Positions 45,226-54,357 are shown, counted from the stretch's first letter. The stretch is DNA of 64,000 bases from Ferrimonas sp. YFM (GCF_030296015.1 NZ_AP027368.1:62001-126000); one strand, 5' to 3'. The notes: generated by a model not told the origin, from the sequence alone. Numbers and translations are program-made.

Positions 45226-45663
45226 ATGATCGCATTAGTGCAGCGGGTGTCCACCGCCAAGGTGGAAGTTGAGGGGCGCATCACCGGCGAGATCGACCGG
45301 GGATTGCTGGTCCTCCTGGGGGTAGAGCAACAGGACGACGGCGAGCGGATGCGCAAGCTGGCGGACAAGGTGATGAAGTACCGCATCTTCAGTGACGATG
45401 AGGGCAAGATGAACCTGAATGTCCGCCAGGCGGAAGGCAAGCTGCTGGTGGTGAGTCAGTTCACCCTGGCGGCGGATACCGGCAAGGGACTGCGCCCCAG
45501 CTTCTCCGGCGCCGGCAAGCCGGATCAGGCCAAGGCCCTGTACGAAGAGTTTGTCGCCTACTGCCGCAGCACAGGGATGGAGGTGGAGACCGGCGAGTTT
45601 GCCGCCGACATGCAGGTGTCGCTGACCAACGATGGGCCGGTGACCTTCCACTTGCAGGTTTAG
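45226..45663 (+). CDS. dtd: D-aminoacyl-tRNA deacylase
   Basis: 145 residues; homodimeric enzyme that hydrolyses D-amino acids (and glycine on tRNA-Ala) from mischarged tRNA. Family signatures [17 protein letters not shown] (about 77-93) and the cross-subunit NDGPVTF (Gly-cisPro near 137-138). Starts [17 protein letters not shown], matching the family exactly, with AAGAGGT upstream. Terminator follows. Confidence 0.96.
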   Translation: MIALVQRVSTAKVEVEGRITGEIDRGLLVLLGVEQQDDGERMRKLADKVMKYRIFSDDEGKMNLNVRQAEGKLLVVSQFTLAADTGKGLRPSFSGAGKPDQAKALYEEFVAYCRSTGMEVETGEFAADMQVSLTNDGPVTFHLQV

Positions 45664-45691
45664 TGCCGCGTCGACAAGCTGCAACAACGAA

Positions 45692-45716
45692 AAACGCCGC
45701 GGACTCCGCGGCGTTT
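45692..45716. terminator. Bidirectional terminator between dtd and cheV
   Basis: Stem AAACGCCGCGG / CCGCGGCGTTT around ACT, flanked by T-rich sequence on the plus strand and by CGTTG on the other; lies between convergent stops at 45663 and 45736. Confidence 0.85.
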
Positions 45717-45735
45717 CTGTGTGTGCTGACCAGAC

Positions 45736-46608
45736 TCAGTCGTGGTTGGCGCCCCGGGCGATGGCCGACAACAGGGCTTCCGGATCGAACTTGCACAGGC
45801 CTTCGTTGGCACCGCTGTTCTCGGTGTAGCGGCGGCAGACATCGCTGTTGAGGGAGGTGTGCAGGATGATGTAGGTCTCCTTGAGGCACTCCTCGCCGCG
45901 CACCGTGGTGGCCAGTTGGTAGCCGTCCAGCTCCGGCATCTCGATGTCGGAGACCAGGATCTGAATGGGTTGGCCGACATTGGCCTGATGCTGCAGAGTT
46001 TCCAGGGCGGCGCGGCCATTGGGGGCACTGTGATAGTCGATGCCATGTTGCTCCAGCACCATGGCCAGCTGACGGCGGGCGAAGCGGGAATCGTCGCAGA
46101 TCAGGATGCGTTGGCCACGGATCTCTGCCAGAGTCTCCGGGGTCAGGATAAAGTCGTCCACCTGCTTGTTGGCGTTGAGCCCGACGGTTTCGTTGAGGAT
46201 GCGCTCCAGATCCAGCACCTGCACCAGGTCATGCTCACGGCGAATCACGCCTGAGCTGTAGCTGGAATCCCCCAGCTTGGTGGGCATGGCGGCCACATCG
46301 TCGCTGTTGCAGTAGTGGATGGTGTCGATGCCGGTGACCAGCAATCCGAAGAATTTGCCCTGAACCTCACAGACCACCACCTGCTTGCAGTCATCGGGCC
46401 TCATGCCGATGGCACTGGCCAGGTCGATCACCGTCAGGGTGTGGCCGCGCAGAGGCATGGTGCCCACCACACAGGGATGGCTTCCCGGAATCTGGTTGAA
46501 CTGGCGGGTAGTAACAATCTCCCTGACTTTCAGGGTCGTGATGGCAAAGGCGCGTTTAGGGCCCAGGGTGAATACCAGAAACTCCTGGCGATTGTTCTCT
46601 TTAGTCAT
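45736..46608 (-). CDS. cheV: Chemotaxis coupling protein CheV
   Basis: 290 residues: an N-terminal CheW-like domain (about 8-150) with VREIVTTRQFNQIPGSHPCV and MPLRGHTLTVIDLA, and a C-terminal receiver (about 165-285) with acidic pocket ICDDSR and phosphorylated Asp in VSDIEMPELDG. Couples chemoreceptors to CheA and adapts by phosphorylation. No other che genes adjoin. The ATG at 46608 is preferred; an in-frame start at 46686 adds a non-family leader. It stands between dtd and madA, which are neighbours in E. coli. Confidence 0.94.
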   Translation of the reverse strand: MTKENNRQEFLVFTLGPKRAFAITTLKVREIVTTRQFNQIPGSHPCVVGTMPLRGHTLTVIDLASAIGMRPDDCKQVVVCEVQGKFFGLLVTGIDTIHYCNSDDVAAMPTKLGDSSYSSGVIRREHDLVQVLDLERILNETVGLNANKQVDDFILTPETLAEIRGQRILICDDSRFARRQLAMVLEQHGIDYHSAPNGRAALETLQHQANVGQPIQILVSDIEMPELDGYQLATTVRGEECLKETYIILHTSLNSDVCRRYTENSGANEGLCKFDPEALLSAIARGANHD

Positions 46609-46768
46609 CCCACAAATTCCAACAGACGGCAGATTATTAGTTATATCGACCACCGCGGCACAGGCTTGAATCCGCGGTTCGCCCAAGATGCCTTGGTCGG
46701 GTCAGGGTGTCCAGTTTAACTGTGATATTCTCACCGCTTATTTGCTCTGAAACAGGTTATGGCCATCG

Positions 46769-47620
46769 ATGAAGCTGCTTGCCCCAACACCAGATCAATT
46801 GTCCCAGGCATTCGAGTTGAGATATCGCCTGCTCCGGGCCCCCTCGGGACAGCCCAAGGGCAGTGAGCGGGATGAGCTGGAGGCTGAGGCGATACATCGG
46901 GTTCTGGTGGATGAGCAGGGCAGGGTGGTGGCGACCGGGCGTTTGCATCGGCTCAGTCCGTTGCGTGGTCAGATACGCTTTATGGCGGTGGAGCCTGGGG
47001 CTCAGGGACAGGGATTGGGTGCCAAACTGCTGGCTGCCCTAGAGCAGGCCGCACAAGAGACCGGGCTGGAGGCCATTGAGCTGCAATCCAGAGAAGACCA
47101 GGTCGGCTTCTATCAGGCCAGAGGCTACCGGGATCTGGGGCCGGGGCACACCCTGTTTGACAGCATAGGTCACCGCCGCATGGCCAGGCTTTTGCCTGGG
47201 GCCGTGACCCGGCTGACCCAGACCTGGCATCAGACCATCCCGGTCTCCGAGTTTATGCAAGTGGAGGGGGTGAGCTTCGACGGCCAGAGATTCGAGACCC
47301 GGGCCAGCTTCGAGCGGGGCTGTAATCTTCATGGCACCCTGTTCGCCGGTGCCGGTTACACCCAGGCCACCCTGACAGGCTGGGGACGGGTCTGGCTGGA
47401 GTTGCAGCTCAAGGGTGTTGAGGGGGAGATTGTCCTGGCCCGAGCCGAGGTCAAATACAGCAAGCCGGTACGTGACATCCCCCATGCCTGGGTCCGGGCC
47501 GAGGAGCTGGACTTGTCGCGGCTGGCCCTGGGGCGCAATGCCAAGGTGCCCCTGACTATTGAGCTGGCGGATGGGCTGACCCTGGAGGCACTGTTTGCGG
47601 TGTTGCCGCCCAAGGGGTGA
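46769..47620 (+). CDS. madA: Two-domain GNAT–hotdog protein, malonyl-ACP decarboxylase MadA (YiiD)
   Basis: 283 residues. N-terminal GNAT domain (about 5-145) with QPKGSERDELEAEAIHRVLVD and MAVEPGAQGQGLGAKLLAALE (acetyl-CoA loop), and C-terminal hotdog domain (about 150-280) with HGTLFAGAGYTQATLTGWGRVWL and AEVKYSKPV. This exact pair is the E. coli YiiD arrangement, whose hotdog domain decarboxylates malonyl-ACP to prime fatty-acid synthesis without FabH (published for E. coli, recalled). ATG start; no strong ribosome site. Divergent from cheV. Confidence 0.9.
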   Translation: MKLLAPTPDQLSQAFELRYRLLRAPSGQPKGSERDELEAEAIHRVLVDEQGRVVATGRLHRLSPLRGQIRFMAVEPGAQGQGLGAKLLAALEQAAQETGLEAIELQSREDQVGFYQARGYRDLGPGHTLFDSIGHRRMARLLPGAVTRLTQTWHQTIPVSEFMQVEGVSFDGQRFETRASFERGCNLHGTLFAGAGYTQATLTGWGRVWLELQLKGVEGEIVLARAEVKYSKPVRDIPHAWVRAEELDLSRLALGRNAKVPLTIELADGLTLEALFAVLPPKG

Positions 47621-47651
47621 GGGCGTCGTTTTTTCCTGCCCTATAAACAGC

Positions 47652-47674
47652 AAAGCCCCGCAGTGCGGGGCTTT
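47652..47674. terminator. Bidirectional terminator between madA and the DUF3014 gene
   Basis: Stem AAAGCCCCGC / GCGGGGCTTT around AGT, between convergent stops at 47620 and 47692. Confidence 0.85.
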
Positions 47675-47691
47675 ATTGATCCTGGGGCAAC

Positions 47692-48567
47692 TCAGTCGTT
47701 CATGGCGGCCTTGAAGCGGCGCAGGGTGGACTTGAGTTTTCCGGCGTTGTCCGGACCCATGCGCAGCATCAGCTTCTCGGCGTCGCTCATCTCCTCCAGC
47801 TGTTCGTCCTGGAAGGTGTAGTTCACCGAGTGGCTCTCCAGGGCCAGGGCGGTGTCCATCTCAGGGGCGGCCAGCATCAGGTTGATGGCGTCCATCATCC
47901 GGTCACGGAAGCCGTCGCTGTAGCCCAGTTCGGCGTAGGCCTGCTCAAACAGCGGTTCCATCAACAGGTAGCTGTCGCGCAGTGCCTGCTCATCCAGACG
48001 GTAGAGGAAGCTGGTGTAGGCATCGAAACGGTGGAAGCCGTCGGGATCCAGGTAGAGCTGGCCGTTGACGTCCACCGCCTTGAACTCTTCAGTGAGCTTC
48101 TTAAACGGCCCCTGGGTGCGCAGTACGTTGCCCTCGGCCAGGTTGTCCACCAGGCTGACGAAGCGGCGTACCAGGCTGTCGGAGACCAGGAACTGGCCCA
48201 GCTGCATGCCATCGGCCAGTTTATTCAGCTCACCCTTGGCGAAATCATCGGACTCTCCCAGGCTGGGCAGGACGATTTCAGGTTCGGGCTCAGGCTGGGG
48301 TTCGGGCTCCACAACGGGCTCGGGCTCGACCACGGGTTCCGGCTCAGGCTCGGGCTCGACCACGGGCTCGGTCGGCAGCGGCTCGGCAGGCACCTCCACC
48401 GCAGGCTCGATCACCGGCTCAATGGGATCGGCGGTGACCTGAGGTGCTTCCGGCTCGCCGGCCAGGTACACCCAGGCGCCGACGCTGAGCAGGATCACCA
48501 GCGCCACCGCCCCCATCATGAGGGTGTTGCTGCTGGAACTGGAGGTATCGCGTTCGTTGGAATTCAT
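47692..48567 (-). CDS. DUF3014 domain protein
   Basis: 291 residues. One transmembrane helix (about 18-36), a Pro/Glu/Val repeat region (about 45-98, units of EPEP and VVEPEP) that should span the periplasm as a stiff rod, and the DUF3014 domain (about 100-290) with LSVSD-type segment QFLVSDSLVRRFVSLVDNLA, LDPDGFHRFDAYTSF and AYAELGYSDGFRDRMMDAI. Function unknown. The repeat DNA is slippage-prone. Single gene upstream of a MITE-like element. Confidence 0.86.
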   Translation of the reverse strand: MNSNERDTSSSSSNTLMMGAVALVILLSVGAWVYLAGEPEAPQVTADPIEPVIEPAVEVPAEPLPTEPVVEPEPEPEPVVEPEPVVEPEPQPEPEPEIVLPSLGESDDFAKGELNKLADGMQLGQFLVSDSLVRRFVSLVDNLAEGNVLRTQGPFKKLTEEFKAVDVNGQLYLDPDGFHRFDAYTSFLYRLDEQALRDSYLLMEPLFEQAYAELGYSDGFRDRMMDAINLMLAAPEMDTALALESHSVNYTFQDEQLEEMSDAEKLMLRMGPDNAGKLKSTLRRFKAAMND

Positions 48568-48628
48568 CTGGTCTCTCTACTCCTGTGCCGACCCGGACTT
48601 CCATTGTGCAAAATTAGCCCGGGCTGTC

Positions 48629-48876
48629 TAGGGTCTGTTGAACTTTGGTGGTGTTTAGTTGGCCGAGAATAATGACATTCAATCAAGGAGTTCGATTGCA
48701 GGCATAGTGGTTCTACGTCCAGATCGAACGACGCTGAGTGAGGGTCATTAGTCCGGCCCCGCAGGGCGCCAACTCATCGCTTGTTTCTGGCCAGCGCGAC
48801 GTTCACTCTCAGCGCTTGGGCTATGAGTCTCTTCGACGTTGGCGCAAATGACTTTGCCAAGGGTCAACAGGCCCTA
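48629..48876. mobile_element. MITE-like element inserted at the end of recG
   Basis: About 248 bp without coding capacity, bounded by imperfect 18-20 bp inverted repeats (48629-48648 and 48857-48876; about 16 of 20 match), each outer end reading TA-GGG-C/T-CTGTTGA. The TA at both ends fits a TA target duplication as made by IS630/Tc1-mariner elements. Inside are no transposase remnants. The right-hand TA is part of the recG stop codon. The 300-bp gap between the DUF3014 start and recG contains nothing else. Confidence 0.7.
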
Positions 48877-50961
48877 GGCTTGGCTGTAAATCTCCCGCCC
48901 TTTTAACCACCTATCTATAAGCGGCTGCACACTTTGGGGGTGTTTCCGCATCAGGTGTTCCGCCAATCGCTTCACCTGGGGGATGAGGGCGCCATCCCGA
49001 ACCAGGTCGGCAATCTTAAGATCCGCCAAGCCGGTCTGCTTGGTGCCCAGCACCTCGCCGGGGCCGCGAATCTCCAGATCCCGCTGAGCGATGACGAAGC
49101 CGTCATTGCTTTCCCGAAGCACGCCGATGCGGGCCTGGGCAGTTTTGGACAGGGGCGGATGGTAGAGCAGCACACAGTGGCTGGCGGTGCTGCCCCGGCC
49201 GACCCGGCCTCTGAGCTGGTGCAACTGGGCCAGGCCCAGTCGCTCCGGGTTTTCAATGATCATCAGGCTGGCGTTGGGCACATCCACCCCGACCTCGATT
49301 ACCGTGGTGGCCACCAGCAGATCCAGGTCACCGGACTTGAACCTATCCATCACCTGCTGTTTCTCTGCCGATTTCATCCGGCCATGTACCAATCCGACCT
49401 GTAAATCAGACAGTTGTTCCCCTAGCTCAACGGCAGTGTCCTCGGCGGCCTGGCACTGCAGCACCTCGGATTCGTCGATTAGGGTGCAGACCCAGTAGGC
49501 CTGTCTGCCCTGCTCCTTGCAGGCCTGACGCACCCGCTCCACCACTTCGTGGCGGCGGTTGTCGCCGATGGCCACCGTGGTGACCGGCGTCCGCCCCGGG
49601 GGCAGTTCGTCGATGACCGAGGTGTCCAGGTCTGCATAGGCGGTCATCGCCAGAGTCCGGGGGATGGGGGTGGCGGTCATGATCAGTTGATGGGGATAGT
49701 TGCCCTCTTTGAGGCCCTTCTCCCTCAGCTCCAGCCGCTGATGCACCCCGAACCTGTGCTGTTCATCGATGATGATCAGCGCCAGGTGGTCGAAGCTGAC
49801 CTGATCCTGGAAGATGGCATGGGTGCCGACAATCATCTTGGCGGTGCCGTCGGCCACGTGGGCCAGGGTCTGCTCCCGGGCCTTACCCTTGAGCTTACCG
49901 GCCAGCCAGGCGACCGGATACCCCAGGGGTTCCAACCAGTTGGCAAAGGCCAGGGCATGCTGCTCGGCCAGCAGTTCGGTGGGGGCCATCAGGGCGACCT
50001 GACGCCCCTGACTCAGGGCGGTGAGCGCCGCCAGGGCTGCCACCAGGGTCTTGCCTGAGCCTACGTCTCCCTGAACCAGGCGCATCATCGGCTGACTGGC
50101 GGCCAGGTCGGTGCGGATCTCGGCCACCACCCGCTTCTGGGCACCGGTGGGCTCGAAGGGGAGCCGGGCCAGGAAGTCGTTCTCCAGGGCGGTGTCCATG
50201 GTCAGGGGCAGGGCACTGTGTTCGTCGGCGCTCTGGCGCAGCTGCAGCATGGAGAGGTTCTGTGCCAGCAGTTCCTCCATGGCCAGTCGCTGCTGCGTCG
50301 GGTGCTGTCCTTCCGCCAGCAGCTCCACATCCGCATCTGCCGGAGGGCGGTGCACGTACTCCAGGGCCTGCTCCATACTCATCTGCTGATCGTAGAGCCC
50401 GTCGGGCAACAGCTCGGGGACCCTGGCACTGCGCAGCTTGTCCACCGCCTGCTCGGCCAGTTTGCGCAGGCTCAGCTGCTTCAGGCCTTCGGTGGTGGGG
50501 TAGATGGGGGTGAGACGCTCCTCCAGCTCCAGGCCATTGCTCTCGCCGGGCAGGCTGTATTCGGGGTGGATGATCTCCAGCCCGTGGAGGCCGCGGCGGA
50601 TCTCTCCGAAGGCGCGGATACGCTTGCCGTTTTGCAGGGTGTTTTTCTGGGCCATGGCAAAGTTGAAGAACCTCAGGGTGAGGCTGCCACTGGCGTCCAT
50701 CATCTTAACGGTCATCATCCGTTTGCGGCCGTAGGTGACCTTGCTGGAGAGGATCTCTCCTTCAACTGTGCCGTGGATGCCGGGCATCAGTTCGGCGATG
50801 GCCCACAGCCGGGTGCGGTCTTCGTAGCGCAGGGGCAAATGGAACAGCAGGTCCTGAACCGATTCGATGCCAATTTTGGCCAATTTCTCTGCTACTTTGC
50901 TGCCGACACCCTTGAGGGAGGTGATGGGCAGAGCCGCCAGATCCGTCACTCTGTTATCCAC
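48874..50961 (-). CDS. recG: ATP-dependent DNA helicase RecG
   Basis: 695 residues; remodels stalled replication forks and branched DNA. N-terminal wedge domain (LKGVGSKVAEKLAKIG, LLFHLPLRYEDRT), helicase motif I GDVGSGKTLVA, motif II DEQHRFG, motif III TATPIPRTLAM, motif VI QLRGRVGRG. The C-terminus RWLKGREIYSQA aligns with the end of E. coli RecG, so the protein is full length. Its TAG stop is made of a TA and the first G of the MITE-like element. Starts at GTG 50961 (or GTG 50949); no clear ribosome site. Confidence 0.96.
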   Translation of the reverse strand: MDNRVTDLAALPITSLKGVGSKVAEKLAKIGIESVQDLLFHLPLRYEDRTRLWAIAELMPGIHGTVEGEILSSKVTYGRKRMMTVKMMDASGSLTLRFFNFAMAQKNTLQNGKRIRAFGEIRRGLHGLEIIHPEYSLPGESNGLELEERLTPIYPTTEGLKQLSLRKLAEQAVDKLRSARVPELLPDGLYDQQMSMEQALEYVHRPPADADVELLAEGQHPTQQRLAMEELLAQNLSMLQLRQSADEHSALPLTMDTALENDFLARLPFEPTGAQKRVVAEIRTDLAASQPMMRLVQGDVGSGKTLVAALAALTALSQGRQVALMAPTELLAEQHALAFANWLEPLGYPVAWLAGKLKGKAREQTLAHVADGTAKMIVGTHAIFQDQVSFDHLALIIIDEQHRFGVHQRLELREKGLKEGNYPHQLIMTATPIPRTLAMTAYADLDTSVIDELPPGRTPVTTVAIGDNRRHEVVERVRQACKEQGRQAYWVCTLIDESEVLQCQAAEDTAVELGEQLSDLQVGLVHGRMKSAEKQQVMDRFKSGDLDLLVATTVIEVGVDVPNASLMIIENPERLGLAQLHQLRGRVGRGSTASHCVLLYHPPLSKTAQARIGVLRESNDGFVIAQRDLEIRGPGEVLGTKQTGLADLKIADLVRDGALIPQVKRLAEHLMRKHPQSVQPLIDRWLKGREIYSQA

Positions 50962-51022
50962 AACTACTGTAAATATGATCAGATAATAGCAGTCCTGCCT
51001 ACGGGAATCAGCCCCTTATGGT

Positions 51023-51045
51023 TCGGGGGCCCTTGGGGCCCCCGA
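51023..51045. terminator. Strong GC hairpin upstream of recG
   Basis: Stem TCGGGGGCCC / GGGGCCCCCGA just past the stop of the acyl-CoA synthetase gene (51061). The T-rich side (GTTTTT) is on the plus strand where no gene ends, so its use as terminator of the leftward gene relies on the hairpin alone. Confidence 0.6.
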
Positions 51046-51060
51046 GTTTTTCGGTACTGA

Positions 51061-52734
51061 TTAGCTGGCCTTGGCGGCCTTGGAGAGCTGGTCTTCCCAC
51101 ACCACCATATCGTCACGCATATGGCCGATCATCGGGCCGTAGCGCTTCTCCAGTACGTGGCGTTTGATCTTCAGGGTGGGGGTGAGGACGTCGTTTTCCA
51201 CTGTCCAGGGCTCGTCCACCACCAATATGCCGCCCAGGGTAGAGTGGCTCTCCATGGTGCCGCTGACCTGACGACAGATGCTGCGCAGGGCGATCTCCAC
51301 CTCGGTGCGGGTTTCCGCGCGGGCCGCTTCCGACAGCTGCACCAAGGCAACTGGGTAGGGCTGGCCCGAGCCGATGACGCAGAGCAGTTCGATGCGGCTC
51401 TCCTGAGCCAGCTTACGCTCCAGAGGCACAGGGGCAACAAACTTGCCTTTGGCGGTCTTGAAGTTGTCCTTCACCCGGCCGGTGATGGTGACGTAGCCGT
51501 CTTCATCCACCTCCGCCTGGTCGCCGGTGCGGAAATAGCCGTCGTCATCGAAGGCTTCGGCGGTGGCTTCCGGCTGCTTGTAGTACTCCCGGAACAGGCC
51601 CGGGCTCTTGAACAGCAGCTCGTTGTCGTCGCCGATCTTCACTTCACAGTCGATGCCTGGGGCGCCGACACTGCCGATCTTGTCGGCCTTATAGGGGAAG
51701 TTGAGGGTGGCGTAGGCGCCGTTTTCCGTCATGCCCCAGGCTTCGGTGATGTCCATGCCGATGCGGCGATACCAGTGCAGCAGGGAGGGGGAGACCGGGG
51801 CCGAGCCGCAGCCCAGGATGCGGGCGTTGTTCAGCCCCAACTGCTTGCGGATCTTGCGGGCAATGAAGGCGTTGAGGATGGGGATGTTCAACAGCAGGTT
51901 GAGCTTGCTCTCTCCCACCTTGGCGATGATGTTCTTCTGGAACAGGGTCCATAGCCTGGGCACCGACAGGAAGAAGTCTGGGTTGGCCACCTGCACATCC
52001 TCCACGAAGGTGTCCAGACTTTCAGCGAAGTAGACGGTGCCGCCGCCGGCGATGGAGCTGCCGAAGATGTAGGCCCGCTCGGTGATGTGCGCCAGGGGCA
52101 GGTAGGAGATCACCCTGTCCTTGGGGGTGCCGCCCAGGTGTTTGGTGAGGCGGTCTGCGGCCCAACTGAAGGCGCCAAAGGTCATCACTGCACCCTTGGG
52201 GTTGCCGGTGGAACCTGAGGTGTAGATGACGGTCATCACCTCGTCGGCGTCCGGGTAGTGGGTCTCCACCGGGTCGGCCATCTCCAGCAGTTGCTGCCAG
52301 TGGTACTGGGTGGTGATGCCGTCGTAGCCCATGCCCATGCGGATGATGTGGGCGGGGATGGCGGGTTCCTGCTCAGGGCCATCGTCCAGCTTGCCCACCA
52401 GGATGCCCTTGGCTTCAGAGTGATCGAGCACGTAGCTGATGGTGTCCACGTTGGCGGTGGGATAGATGGGCACACTGATGAAGCCGCCCACCATCAGCGC
52501 CAGGTCGGTGATGAACCACTCGGCGCAGTTCTTCGAGAGGATGGCGATCTTATCCCCTTTTTCAAACCCCAGTTTGTGCAGGGCGCCGGCCAGGCGGTGG
52601 GCCATCTGGTGGACCTGGCACCAGGAGTAATCGTGCAGTGTCCGCTGTTTGGGTTGGCGCAGATAGATCTTGTCGCCCTGTACCCTGGCCCATTCATCCA
52701 GCAGCTCTACCGGAGTCTTGAAACTTTCAGCCAT
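51061..52734 (-). CDS. Long-chain acyl-CoA synthetase-like AMP-binding protein
   Basis: 557 residues; ANL superfamily ligase that adenylates a carboxylate and transfers it to CoA. Motifs: P-loop VIYTSGSTGNPKG (about 168-180), LPLAHITER, AWGMTEN (about 328-334), YFRTGDQAEVDEDGYVTITGR (about 407-427) and a C-terminal TLKIKRHVLEKRY with the catalytic Lys. Sequence pattern is that of eukaryote-like long-chain FadD-type ligases (AMP-dependent synthetase COG1022). It lies between trmH and recG, which are adjacent in E. coli. Confidence 0.9.
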   Translation of the reverse strand: MAESFKTPVELLDEWARVQGDKIYLRQPKQRTLHDYSWCQVHQMAHRLAGALHKLGFEKGDKIAILSKNCAEWFITDLALMVGGFISVPIYPTANVDTISYVLDHSEAKGILVGKLDDGPEQEPAIPAHIIRMGMGYDGITTQYHWQQLLEMADPVETHYPDADEVMTVIYTSGSTGNPKGAVMTFGAFSWAADRLTKHLGGTPKDRVISYLPLAHITERAYIFGSSIAGGGTVYFAESLDTFVEDVQVANPDFFLSVPRLWTLFQKNIIAKVGESKLNLLLNIPILNAFIARKIRKQLGLNNARILGCGSAPVSPSLLHWYRRIGMDITEAWGMTENGAYATLNFPYKADKIGSVGAPGIDCEVKIGDDNELLFKSPGLFREYYKQPEATAEAFDDDGYFRTGDQAEVDEDGYVTITGRVKDNFKTAKGKFVAPVPLERKLAQESRIELLCVIGSGQPYPVALVQLSEAARAETRTEVEIALRSICRQVSGTMESHSTLGGILVVDEPWTVENDVLTPTLKIKRHVLEKRYGPMIGHMRDDMVVWEDQLSKAAKAS

Positions 52735-53170
52735 CAGATGTCCCTCTTCTGTATTTTTTGTGCCACGCGCCTGGTGGGGATTATGGATTCCGCTCTCCTG
52801 GCGGAATACGAAAAACCGGTCTAACCACTTGAAAATAGCAGGAAACGGTCATTTTTAAAGCGCCTTTTGTGCGATCTCTGTGCCTTTGTGGGCAGAGGCG
52901 ACCTGTAAAGGTGTCGCGATAGTCGGGATTTGTGTGATCTCCGTCGACAAAGGGGCGAATAAACAGAGAGTTCGTTTGGTGGTGAACCAGTAGCCCGCGG
53001 GTAACCCTGTTTTTTGCCGTTTACCTGCACCAGTGAGATGAAGTTGCTGCCGGCGGCCTTGGCCGGGCAAAAAATGAGCAGGGGACGGGGGGAGACGGTG
53101 GGAGGAGCGAGGGTTGAAGCAGGGTGGGCCGAAGGGCGCTCAGTGCGCCCCCGGCTCCGGCATGGGTGAA
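52735..53170. other. Intergenic region upstream of the acyl-CoA synthetase gene
   Basis: 436 bp without a supported gene. Holds an imperfect direct repeat TTTGTGCGATCTCTGT (52866-52881) and TTTGTGTGATCTCCGT (52929-52944), 63 bp apart, 14 of 16 matching, possibly operator sites. A frame at 52821-53225 is open but lacks protein-like features. Confidence 0.5.
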
Positions 53171-53878
53171 TCAGTCGTCCAGGTGTTCCCAGGAATCCTT
53201 GGTCATCTGGATCTTCTGCCACCACTCGTCGGGGGCGTCGATCTGGCCCTCGTCATCGACACGGGGATAGGGGATCCCTTTCTGACGGCAGATCTTGGCG
53301 AAGATGGGGTGGCCGCCTTCAAACAGCAGGCGCTGGCACTCACTGTCGTCCAGGGTGCGCTTGTCATACATGCCCGCTTCCTGGCGCTGGCGCTGGGCCT
53401 CATAAAGCATCAGGGCGGTGGCCACGGAGACGTTCAAAGATTGCACCATGCCCACCATGGGGATGATCACATCCTGATCCGCCAGGGCCAGGGCTTCCTG
53501 GGTGATGCCGGTCTTCTCCTGCCCCATCAGAATGGCGGTGGGCTTGGTGTAGTCGATCTCGCGGAAATCCACGGCGGTATCGGACAGGTTGGTGGCGATG
53601 ATCTGCATCCCCTGCTCGCGCAGTGCCTGGATGGCGTCGGTGATCGATTCGTGGGACTTCAGGCCTACCCAGTTCTGACTGCCGGTGGCGGTGCCGCCGG
53701 AGAGCTTGGTTTTCTGATCAGTCCAGATGGCGTGCACCTGGTGAACCCCGACGGCATCGGCCGTGCGCACCATGGCCGCCAGGTTGTGCGGCTTGTGGAC
53801 CTCCTCCATGCAGATGGTCAGGTCCGGCTGGCGCTTGTCCAGCATGGCGTTGATTCGAGCTAAGCGTTCGGGGCTCAT
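53171..53878 (-). CDS. trmH: tRNA (guanosine(18)-2'-O)-methyltransferase
   Basis: 235-residue SPOUT methyltransferase that modifies G18 in the tRNA D-loop. EEVHKPHNLAAMVRTADAVG (about 25-44) is motif 1, ILMGQEKTGITQEAL (about 114-128) motif 2 and VIIPMVGMVQSLNVSVATAL (about 134-153) motif 3. Length matches E. coli TrmH (229). AGGAA upstream of ATG. Downstream of ridA and spoT on the same strand. Confidence 0.95.
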   Translation of the reverse strand: MSPERLARINAMLDKRQPDLTICMEEVHKPHNLAAMVRTADAVGVHQVHAIWTDQKTKLSGGTATGSQNWVGLKSHESITDAIQALREQGMQIIATNLSDTAVDFREIDYTKPTAILMGQEKTGITQEALALADQDVIIPMVGMVQSLNVSVATALMLYEAQRQRQEAGMYDKRTLDDSECQRLLFEGGHPIFAKICRQKGIPYPRVDDEGQIDAPDEWWQKIQMTKDSWEHLDD

Positions 53879-53954
53879 GGGGATTCCTTAAGGTTAGAAA
53901 CGAAGCCGGGGGCGCCCATGCGCCCCCGAAAGTATAGGTCTGTGTGGATCTGGT

Positions 53955-54338
53955 TTAGAGCACCATCACCGCATCCATCTCCACCAGGGAGCCTTTGGGC
54001 AGCTCCTTGACGCCGATGGCGGCACGGGCGGGGTAGGGCTGTTGAATGTACTGGCCCATCACCTCGTTGACCTTGGCGAAGTTGGCCAGGTCCAGCATGT
54101 AGATGTTCAGCTTCACCAGCTTCTGCAGGTCACCGCCGGCGGCTTCGCAGACCGCCTTCAGGTTGTCGAACACCTGGACCACCTGAGAATCGAAGTCGTC
54201 GCCCACCATCTCCATGGTTTCTGGGACCAGAGGGATCTGGCCGGAGATGTAGACGGTGTCCCCGGCGCGGATGGCCTGGGAGTAGGTGCCGATGGCGGCA
54301 GGTGCTTTGTCGGTGGCAATAACGAGCTTGTCGGTCAT
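53955..54338 (-). CDS. ridA: Reactive imine/enamine deaminase RidA
   Basis: 127-residue trimeric enzyme that hydrolyses reactive 2-aminoacrylate-type intermediates. Signature [44 protein letters not shown] and the catalytic Arg in [23 protein letters not shown]. Start ATG 54338 has GGGGACAC upstream; the longer frame at 54377 is rejected. It starts 19 bp after the spoT stop. E. coli has no ridA at this spot, but many marine relatives do. Confidence 0.95.
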   Translation of the reverse strand: MTDKLVIATDKAPAAIGTYSQAIRAGDTVYISGQIPLVPETMEMVGDDFDSQVVQVFDNLKAVCEAAGGDLQKLVKLNIYMLDLANFAKVNEVMGQYIQQPYPARAAIGVKELPKGSLVEMDAVMVL

Positions 54339-54357
54339 GGTGTCCCCACAGAGTTTG

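Noticed and set aside
52821-53225. 134-codon frame upstream of the acyl-CoA synthetase gene
   Set aside because: Composition rich in Ser, Arg and Pro, no ribosome site, overlaps the end of trmH.
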